Source: Hawksworthiomyces lignivorus (Eukaryota > Ascomycota > Sordariomycetes > Ophiostomatales > Ophiostomataceae). Taken from it: DNA of 64,000 nt. Under the pieces are notes generated by a model that was given only the letters and a program-made list of their open reading frames with translations, did no database searches and was not told the DNA's origin. Below, one piece after another: positions 56,113 to 64,000 of this stretch. Both the position numbers and the translations under genes were made by a program. The DNA is taken from assembly GCA_002917075.1 (NCBI GenBank), contig NTMA01000112.1, positions 1 through 64,000 of the forward strand, written 5' to 3'. Position 1 is the stretch's first letter, and each line of letters starts with the position of its first letter.

Positions 56113-57236
56113 ATTCCGGCTACCGGCGAAGAGCGAGCTCCTCCACTTCTGTCGAGCACGACAGGCCCCTACCGAAGCTCTCCGGTTGAACGCCGACACC
56201 GTCTTACAACCACTTACAGAGGCCCGATTCCTCGGCATCTGGCTCGACAGAAAGTTAACCTTCGCCGCACACTACAAACAAGTCACCAAGAAACTTAAAA
56301 CACAAAACCTAGCCCTCACGAGGCTTACAGGCAAGACGTGGGGATGTACCCTCCCTTGGGCACGTACCATCTTCACGACAGCGATCCGGAGCCTGATCGC
56401 CTTCGGCGCGCCAGTGTACCATACCCCTACGCCGGAGGGCGGGACGGCCAGAGGGCTGGCCAAACGGTTCGACAAAAGATATAACGACTACCTCCGTACC
56501 GTCACCGGCGCATTCGACTCTACATCGCTTTCTTTATTATATACGGAGACAGGACTCATATAACTAGATCTATACCTCAACTAACGACAGGTCACACTCT
56601 TAAATCGAAAGGACTACCGGGCTCAATCCCGGGTCATAGACTACGCCATCACGACCACACTCGACAGTCGTCGTCGTCGTATCACGACAGACCCTTGTAC
56701 TAAATACGACGATATTCTAACCTCCTAGAACAAAGACCGTACATTAGCCCAATGACAAGAACGTTGACATCGACTTACCGAACCCCGACAAAGGTCTGTC
56801 AATCAATCTCTCCGGTGGACCGGCAAAGATGTGGTCAAAGCCCACCGACATCTCTCTAAAGCCGAAAACAGTCTTCTGACACAAGTACGAACGGGCCACA
56901 TCGGTCTGGCGACGTACCTCCACCGTATACACAAAAACCGGGACTCCCCCCTATACGCCTGCGGCGCGGCGGAGGAGACCCCGGAGCACGTAATACTGCA
57001 CTGCCCCGATACGACAGGAAAACCTCCGGTATGGCCCCAGACTCCGGCTGACCTGAATCACCGCCTGAATACGGGAGGGCCGACGGCCCGTCCCGTACTG
57101 CGGTGGCTCAAACGGAGCGGGCGCATACCAGCGTACAACTTGGCAGGCCAACTCGAGGAGGATACGTCACAGACGTAGCCCTACCCACTATTAATGTAAT
57201 CTCCTTTGTTTAACTACTACTACTACTATTACTACT
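56113..57236 (+). mobile_element. 5'-truncated Tad-like LINE (non-LTR retrotransposon)
   Basis: Contains the end of a reverse transcriptase (LNADTVLQPLTEARFLGIWLDRKLTFAAHYKQVTKKLKTQ, then RTIFTTAIRSLIAFGAPVYH), decayed between 56564 and 56830, and the C-terminal zinc region (56831-57178: AENSLLTQVRTGHIGLATYLHRIH...CGAAEETPEHVILHCP). The 3' end is a (TAC)n tail at 57212-57236, as expected for Tad/I-type LINEs. Most of the element including ORF1 is missing. Stops at TAG/TAA within 56564-56830 mean no function. Confidence 0.85.
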
Positions 57237-57902
57237 TAGACTGTCTTATTTTGTACAATAATATCTTCACTTAATTAGGCGGTAGTTTCTGCCCCAGAGG
57301 GTTCCACCTAGATTAGACGTAAATAGTCAGGATTGGCTAATAAATACGATTAAACTCTATGCTAACAAACCACTGTTCCAGTAATATGGTACATTTCTTG
57401 TGAAAGGTGTCAAATTGAGGCCCACTGTGGGCGCTGACAGCCTGGGCTAAAGACCATGCATGGTCAAGTGAAGGGTCCGTAACATTTCCCCGGTCTTTGA
57501 ATATTATGCTGGGCTATAAGGTACTGTGACATGTGTCCAAGAGGGTTGATCCTTTTGTACTGGTACAGTGGCTTAGCAGCAGTACTCGACATATTAGGAC
57601 AAAAGCCGAATAGAAGTTAATCTAATATCAACTAACACACACGTACTCAGTACACCGAATGCTTTGACTCTTAGAAGATAAGAGAAATGATTTGTTTAAA
57701 TTAAAATCCAAATGTGATCAGCCCTCGTAATCAATTTCTTTGTTTCTTCATTCTTTGATGGTTCATATATGCCATAGATTAGATCGACTCCTATTCTGCT
57801 TTTCAGATACACGACACGTTATCTACGCGCAAAATAGATACATAATCAACTAGCAAATACTTTATATCAATTATTAATGCTTGTGAAATACCTAAAGGAG
57901 CG
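57237..57902. other. intergenic
   Basis: Follows the LINE tail. No gene recognised; AT-rich 57590-57880. Confidence 0.45.
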
Positions 57903-59837
57903 TTAAAACCAGGTATCAAACGACGTTTGTGCTATGCTATCCTCTTGATGTAGGTCCCACGACGAGGAAAAAATATCAGACAGCCATGGTTCGTTGGAGA
58001 GATCCATAATGAAGCCTCCTTGCGAAGAGCACTCTCCACTACCGCCTACTAGAGACACCGGTGTCGTCCCCAGTGTATTGGTCGGGTCAACAGCTTGTAT
58101 AGGCTGCTTTTCAGTGGCCGAGGACGCATTGGCCGATGCCGTCTCTGCCGCTAGGAGAGCTTTGATAGAATGAAATAAGACGGATGATTTAAAGAACAGC
58201 CCATGGCGAGGACCATCAGCATCTTTCATACCCAGTTCGACTGGAACACTTTCGATAAACTCGCGAGCACGGTCAATAATCGCAAACACATCGGCTCGTC
58301 GCTTTATGTCGTCTACATCCCAACTAGGCTCATCAAGGGTAGTAAGACGGAAAAGCACGACTAGGCAATGTAGCAGCTGAGAAAAGTGATCCACGCTGAC
58401 GCCGACTAAATCACGCACTTGCATATCGAAGAACAGGGAGAACCAACGTTCTACACTTCTCAAAAGAGCGTCAAGTTCTTGTAATCTTTGATACTGAACG
58501 TACTCAATCTGGTTGTCACCTGCAGCTTGAGATGCCTTTGTCATGTTCAAAAATGATTCCCGGATAGAGAGCTCTGTTGAATAGAGATAGAATTGCATCG
58601 TTCCTGCCAATCACCAAAGTTAGTTTGTGTTAGTATTTGAAACACAGCCTGTGTGCCATTTGGAAGCTTAACTGTGTGATGCTAGATTGTTTTCCGCTTC
58701 TTCTTGCATATCTCTCAGCTGGCGGAACATAGCATTTCGCAAGGCCATTGGCAGCCCTCTCGGCCCACCCCTGCCCCAAGGTTCATCTTGTGCACAAGTC
58801 AGTTGATTCATGATACTTTGGCATTTGATCTCGGCCACCAGCAAGCTATCAAGATGTGTTTCTTTTCTCTGTCCCAGGATCCGGATACACTCGTCCATGT
58901 AAGGCGTCCATCGTAGAGGCTCTGTCTTTCTGTAAGCGATCCAAGTACTGGGAGATCGGAGTTAGCTGCGAATTACATGGGAGAGTAAGAAGAGAACGTA
59001 CGATGAGGTGAGATGAAAGAGTGCAAGAAGAACGCGGCGTTCTTCTAGAGTCCGCAGGCGTTGACCTGATCTTTTGAAACCCGGACCCTGGCTGAACGCT
59101 TTGAATTTAGTCTGTCGTACCGCTTCTTGCGTTGATATATTTTGATGCAGATCTAGATCAAAAGAAATGGAGATAGCCAGTTGGGATAAAGTAGTCATAA
59201 ATGGCCTATCTTTTTTGAAATAGTGTGACCAAGATGCGAAGCAGATGATGCCACAAAGCAAATCCAGATCGGCGCAATGCTCTATCACAATACGTCTTGC
59301 TATTATTTGCCAGATGGTCTCCTCCATGGCAAATTGCTGAGGAATTCTGATAGTCGTCAAGCACATGATCACAAGCCAAAGGAAGGGTTTCTGTTTCCGA
59401 AGATTCGGCGCAGTTGTCGCTTGGGGTATATAGACAAAGGGAAATATAGAGAGAAAGGCCTCGCGAAAAATGGCCAGCTGCTCATTAGCCTGACGGTCAG
59501 GAATGTTGCCATGAACTGAAACGTCGCTGAAGATGAGTGATTCCGACGAGGTTAACGATGACAATTCTGACACTGCACTTGCAGATCGCTCTGGCGAAGG
59601 AGGACGAAAAATTTGAACGATACTAGCAGTCGTATCAATGGCGACTTCAGGGTGACGTACGAGGGTGGGGTTCATGCATCGGTCAGAGTCGAAGAGTATG
59701 CTGGGGCTAGGTGTGGCACTGTCATCCTTCGATGGAGATGCTGCCGACTGTACCGGATCTTGTGCTTGGTCTGTAGCGGCTTTTGCCTGAGAGCGTAGAA
59801 GAGTCACAAGGTCTTCAATTTTTTCTTCTAGTCTTGT

Positions 59838-59868
<31 letters not shown>

Positions 59869-60263
59869 AGTTGTGGCTGGGCCAGCTGCGATTGGGCTTT
59901 CCGCTTGCGAATGGACACGGCCGGATCGCAGGATCTGCCAAGCCGGTAGCATCTAGAATAGCTTTGTTAGTCACCGATTCTCCGGCTATTCCAGCTTCAA
60001 GGAAGGAGCATGTGGAATGCAGCTCTTCATGAGCCTTACAAGCATTTTCAAAGTAGTTGAGCTGCATGAAAGGAGATATGATATAGCAAAGAAACATGGT
60101 ATCAGTCTACTCCGCTGAAACGCCATATGACAACCTACCTCTCGCATACAGATCCTCCGGGACGATAAAAGCACTTGCACTTGGCACGTGAGCAGGGAGC
60201 ACAGGCCTTTCCATATTGTGCAGGGATGCACCATTCTCTAGATTGTGCTGTAGCCGGGTCCAT
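57903..60263 (-). CDS. Zn(II)2Cys6 transcription factor with polyproline tract
   Basis: Exons 60263-60139, 59952-59002, 58929-58673 and 58603-57903; introns 59953-60138 (186 bp), 58930-59001 and 58604-58672; 677 residues. Zinc cluster C21-x2-C24-x6-C31-x8-C40-x2-C43-x6-C50 (ACAPCSRAKCKC...CERCYRLGRSC) is built across the first intron. It is the longer-loop variant found in a large group of fungal regulators. Next come QPQL and ten prolines encoded by a GGC repeat on the plus strand, a coiled coil (TRLEEKIEDLVTLLRSQ), and a helical domain (REAFLSIFPFVYIP...MCLTTIRIPQQFAMEETIW, LSISFDLDLHQ) typical of the fungal_TF_MHR region. The first intron is unusually long and might contain an extra exon. 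No clear target gene; the methyltransferase is the nearest downstream neighbour, facing away. Confidence 0.87.
59839..59868. repeat. GGC trinucleotide microsatellite in coding sequence
   Basis: About ten GGC units (ten prolines on the minus strand) inside the regulator gene 57903-60263. The copy number is likely variable between strains. Confidence 0.85.
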
Positions 60264-60594
60264 CTTGTCGGCGTGTTGGGATGCGAATTGGTAGTCTGGA
60301 GTGGATGGAATGAGTTGGGTTCGGATTTCCGCGGCATTTAGTTGCAGATATTATTACATAAGCAGTTCCACAGCTGGTGGAGGCATCGCGATATAATCCA
60401 AAGGCGAAATGTGTGAGCTCTAGAACGAAGAACCGGCAGATTTGGACGCAGCCTTTCCCCTCCTGCCCCTCTTCCTATTTTTCTTAAAGAGCAGCTTCTT
60501 CGCTCTCGCGTTGATAATTTTCTCTTCATACTTCCATTCGCTCTCACTTCTCTTATCTTTCTAACCTTCACTAAACTCCATGTTAATCTTACAA
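60264..60594. other. promoter region of the 57.9-60.3 kb regulator
   Basis: Purine/pyrimidine-biased (CTTCTTCGCTCTCGC, CTTCTCTTATCTTTC at 60490-60560). No gene recognised. Confidence 0.4.
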
Positions 60595-60599
60595 GTAGA

Positions 60600-60778
60600 T
60601 GTTGAGCAGTGCTTATATAATACCATGCCTGTAGGTCGATACCGTATGCCTATCACTTGAATACCGTGGTGATACACTGTATATAGCACTATATAGAGAG
60701 GGCTCCTCGCCCTGCCTCCCTCTAGGATATCTCTTTTGGCCTCTTCTAATCAATGGCTCTACTCAAACTGACTTGACA
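60600..60778 (+). mobile_element. solo LTR, 179 bp, with 5-bp target duplication
   Basis: TGTTGAGCAGTGC...GACTTGACA, flanked by perfect GTAGA duplications (60595-60599 and 60779-60783). Nearly identical to 7184-7362, so insertion was recent relative to the copies at 9729 and 24655. Confidence 0.9.
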
Positions 60779-60783
60779 GTAGA

Positions 60784-61370
60784 CTCTACAGACGACGTAG
60801 CAAGAAAGAGTAATGATTAGCCAAAATAGGCCAACGCAACTCTAATCAACCAACGCCACACTGATCCCGCTGACATAGACAGACAAGACATGTTCAAACT
60901 ATTTGTCTCACGGGAAGACAGCCATGTGGTTGAAATATTCATGTATGTGATCTGCGACAAATATAAACGACATAAAATCAATTACGAAGTTACGTGAGGG
61001 AGCTTGCTTATTAAACAGAAAAACACCGGTCGACGATGCGTCGAGTTCTGCTTTCCACGTGTCCGAGGAGTCCTAGGCTCTTAGAGCTCGAGTGGGGCAT
61101 ATTGCATTGGAGGTTGCATGAACTAAATTCTTACTGGAATTGGAAGACGAAAGCGAGAACGACGAAGGTGATCGACAAAGACCTGAGCCTTTTTGAGTGA
61201 TGTCTCGTAGATGTTCTGTTCCGTCGGACAGATGCTTACCTATTTATAAGTGGAATGTGTCACATTCATTCTTCTCAAGACAGTCACTGCTAGAGAGAAC
61301 TGTTCATTCACGCAAAAAAGACAGCCAAAAAAAAAAAAAAAAAAAACTACTGCTTGGCTGCATATCCACC
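60784..61370. other. intergenic upstream of methyltransferase; poly-A run
   Basis: An A20 homopolymer lies at 61327-61346, 25 bp before the methyltransferase ATG, probably in its 5' untranslated region. Otherwise no gene or repeat recognised. Confidence 0.45.
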
Positions 61371-62296
61371 ATGGCCAACAATACAAGTGTGTCTGGACCC
61401 TTTTCTAATAGACCTCTGATGCCTGGCAACCTGCTGACCGCTGGGCAGACCCCTCCGCCTATGACTGGTCCAAATTTGCCCCGGCCTTTATGAAGCTCGC
61501 TACCGACGGCCCCGGCGTGATTCCTGCCCAGAGCATGGTCGCGACCGCCAACAGCCTGTACCCGTTCTTGCGGGCGTCGACAATCCTGGACATCGGCACA
61601 GGGCCGGGCCAGGTCCCAGCCGCGATTCTCGAGGCATATGGTCCGGCGCTGCCTGCGTCGGCGCATGTCGTAGCTTCCGATTTCGCGCCAGGCATCATCG
61701 AGCAGCTCAACCGGCGCAAGCAGCTCTTTGTTGAGAGCGGTAGCGCGTTGTGGACCCGGCTCGAGACCAAGATCTGCGACGCCACCGATCTCTCGGCCTT
61801 TGCCAGCGGCGCCGTCAGCCACGCCTTTGCAAGCTTTGTGCTCTTCATGGTGCCACAGGCGCGCGCTGCACTGGCCGAGATCCGCCGCGTCCTGACCGAC
61901 GAGGACGGCGGCGGCGTCTTCGCCCTGAGCGCGTGGCAGGGCAGCGAGTGGATCGACCTCATGGGCTTTGCCGGACAGGTGCGCCCGGACAAGGTCATGC
62001 CGCAGTTCGCGCCAACTTGGAGGACGGCCGAAGGCATCCGTGGGGAGCTCGAGGCCACGGGGTTTCGGGCGGTCAAAGTCTATCCGGTCGAGACGTACAT
62101 GCCGTTTAAAGACTACAACGAGATCGCCATGTACATCTTGACCGAGTTTCCCGGCATGAAGCGCATCACCTCGGACATGACTCCCGAGGAGCTCGACAAG
62201 ACGCGAGGCCTCATGGTGGAGTACATTAAGTCAAAGCACCCGGCGGCTCCTGGCCGCTTAGTCGGCACGGCGCTTATCGGAATAGGGAGGAAATAA
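61371..62296 (+). CDS. class I SAM-dependent methyltransferase
   Basis: Two exons 61371-61386 and 61449-62296; intron 61387-61448 (62 bp, GTGTGT...GGGCAG); 287 residues. Splicing changes the start to MANNTNPSAYDWSKFAPAFMKLA, which removes an early stop and restores the usual YDWSKFA opening of this fungal family. SAM-binding motif I is ILDIGTGPGQVPAAIL, then VVASDFAPGII (acidic residue at the end of strand 2), VSHAFASFVLFMV, FALSAWQGSEWIDLM. It probably methylates a small molecule (ubiE/Coq5-like fold), substrate unknown. GC is clearly higher than the surroundings. It stands alone among relics. Confidence 0.9.
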
Positions 62297-62754
62297 GGCC
62301 AGCTTCCCGAACTGTCTAAACCTGGCTAGCGTAGATCGAGATATAGATGACCCCGACATTGATCTGTTGTCGTTGCCATGCTGGCGGGCGTGAAATTGCT
62401 TACCCCTGTTCACTAGATCATTCATGTGTGCTCTAAATTTACGACAGACGTCTATAACCCGAATTGTTCTCTTCCTAGTAGTTTTCTCCAGGTTACTGAA
62501 CACTCCAAAAGGAATGATGCAATGCATAATCTCTTTTAGGTCTTCCTACACACCCTAGGCGAACGCAGGACAAAATTGTACAGTCAAATAACGAACGCAA
62601 TTGCAGACACATGTGATTTCTCATAGGGGCCCATTTTTACTCAACTGGCGAGAACTCATCATAGGCAGTGACAAATAAATGCAGCCTCGTCATTTGTTGA
62701 GCAAGCCCATCCTGCTCTTAATATACTCGGTATACCACACAAGGCAGTGCCATC
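62297..62754. other. intergenic
   Basis: No gene or repeat recognised between the methyltransferase stop and the transporter relic. Confidence 0.4.
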
Positions 62755-63240
62755 GTTTTACCAGATGTACCGAAAATGGATGTTCTACTTGTCCGTCAGG
62801 TCACGGAAATCGGTATCCTGGTGCACGCGCTCCCCGGCAGCCTCGTCTACGGCGTCTCTCCGCCGGTTCTCCTACTAGCAGTACGTCGCATACGAGACGA
62901 TGAAGATGGAGGATAGTCCATGACTTCCCAGAATGGCTGCGATGTCGAGGGGGTACAGAGGAGCCTGGCTCGTTTTGAAAACTATGGCGCGATGATGTTG
63001 GAGGTGTAGTAGGATATGAAGAGGAGTGTATTGGTGGTGGCCTTTTTTGTGTGGTCGGCTGTGTTGGTTGTAATCAGGCTGAGGCTGGTGGTATACGAGC
63101 GGAGATAAAAGCACGACACGTATAGCGGCAAGCCGGCCGTAGTAGTTGGTCGTGGTAGTGTGTAGAGAAAGACGGTTGAGATGAGGTCATTTAAGATATC
63201 AACGAGAGTCCAAAAGGTCCGCTACTGATAACGTGGTATA
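62755..63240 (-). pseudogene. relic of a Dal5-type MFS transporter (C-terminal part)
   Basis: The minus strand shows the last third of an allantoate-permease-type protein in pieces: TTSLSLITTNTADHTKKATTNTLLFISYYTSNIIAP, then a TAG, then in another frame FKTSQAPLYPLD, two TAG codons, ENRRRDAVDEAAGERV and TDFRDLTDK, TAG, NIHFRY. Stops are of the CAG-to-TAG type and at least one frameshift is present. No N-terminal part is recognisable; the sequence beyond 63240 is AT-rich. With the genes at 16.5-18.1 and 39.9-41.7 kb this makes three members of the family in the window. Confidence 0.72.
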
Positions 63241-64000
63241 TATTTAACGTACATGAGAAGAAGACGTCAAAGTAATATATATAAAACGAGATAATTTATA
63301 TAATGTCGATGAATATACTTAATGAGACCGACCAGTGTAAAGTGTAGCCGAGGTCTTTAATAATAAGTAGAACGGAGTTGGTTAAACCGTCGTTAGAAAT
63401 ATTGATAGTAAGTTTTTTTTTTTTTCAAAAAAAAGAACTATGTCTTAAAGTCCAAAAACGTCTTAATTAGCTAGTCTTTATTGAATTACTTATTCTCGAT
63501 GCTCGTTTCGTTGGCGTATAACACATCTTGTGAACGATTCGGAGATATACAAAAGATCACATATGAAAAGTAACATTAGCGATACTTTAACTATTCTTTT
63601 TCTTTTCTTTTCGTTTATATTATAGCCGAATTTTACATGTGCATCTTGGGTATTTGCTTAAAATATCTATAATTTAGGAGCGCTACAATCTCGAATTAAA
63701 TAAAGGAAAGAAAAGAGTGCTTTGATATCAGGGGGAAAAAAAAAGATAAATATTTCTTTGTACATTCAAGATTACATCAAAAAAGGAAGTTAGCTAATTC
63801 GTCATTATCAAGAAGAATATTAAGATCTGTGTCTGAAACAGCTGAACTACTGTCTCATCTAGTTAGCAGACCGACGTATGTGTAGGCTAGATGGTTTTAC
63901 AATAGCACAGAGAAAGTCTTACGCTTTTGATGAGGATTCTTTGGTTGGGCTCCAAATAGTGGCACTCATGGTACCTGATAATAGATCATATTGAGAAGGA
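63241..64000. other. AT-rich end of window, no gene recognised
   Basis: Strongly AT-rich with T/A runs (63414-63435, 63728-63745). The composition resembles RIP-mutated repeat DNA, but no element could be identified. Confidence 0.45.

Noticed and set aside
61459..62076. 205-codon minus-strand and 119-codon plus-strand frames over the methyltransferase
   Set aside because: Composition-driven shadows; the methyltransferase frame carries clear SAM motifs.

Overview
This is the left end of a chromosome of a filamentous ascomycete (Pezizomycotina; the species cannot be read from the window). It opens with telomeric CCCTAA repeats. The genes have short introns (about 50-110 bp), Zn(II)2Cys6 regulators are abundant, and transposon relics and pseudogenes carry nonsense changes of the CpA-to-TpA kind expected from repeat-induced point mutation (RIP). 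All gene models below were spliced by eye from reading frame, GT-AG boundaries and remembered family patterns; no search was run.

Layout. 1-2485: telomere and AT-rich degenerate subtelomeric repeats. 2486-11167: an arrestin-like gene, a SET-domain gene, a BOR1-like anion exchanger lying between two solo LTRs, and a short DUF3505-type zinc protein whose 3' flank recurs inverted in the subtelomere. 11595-24555: a compact accessory cluster with an apparent fusion of two complete fungal regulators, a Dal5-type transporter divergent from a penicillin-acyltransferase-like N-terminal-nucleophile hydrolase, a polysaccharide-deacetylase/imidase-type hydrolase divergent from an SDR, then a second SDR. 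24655-28720: LTR remnants and two broken CE1 esterases. 29279-39191: a serine beta-lactamase-like hydrolase, an MFS transporter with an altered C-terminus, a broken NmrA gene and a MATE exporter. 39938-55720: Dal5-type transporter, amidase, amidase, 14-helix MFS and a Zn2Cys6 regulator, interrupted by a Mutator-like transposon with intact 9-bp target duplication. 55940-64000: P450 scrap with a LINE, another regulator, a solo LTR, a SAM methyltransferase and a relic of a third Dal5-type transporter.

How the parts may work together. The theme is uptake and hydrolysis of amide, imide or lactam compounds: two amidase-signature enzymes, an Ntn hydrolase, an imidase-like hydrolase, a beta-lactamase-fold hydrolase, two intact Dal5-type permeases and their own regulators. 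The strongest new signal is regulatory. The three promoter regions of the 40-56 kb cluster each carry one perfect CGGATATCCG palindrome (CGG-N4-CCG; I saw it nowhere else in the window) and one CGG-N5-CCG-like site (GGAAT[A/G]TCCG core). This points to one regulon, probably bound by the Zn2Cys6 protein encoded at its edge. Neither cluster contains a recognisable synthetase (NRPS/PKS), so catabolism or detoxification is more likely than biosynthesis within this window.
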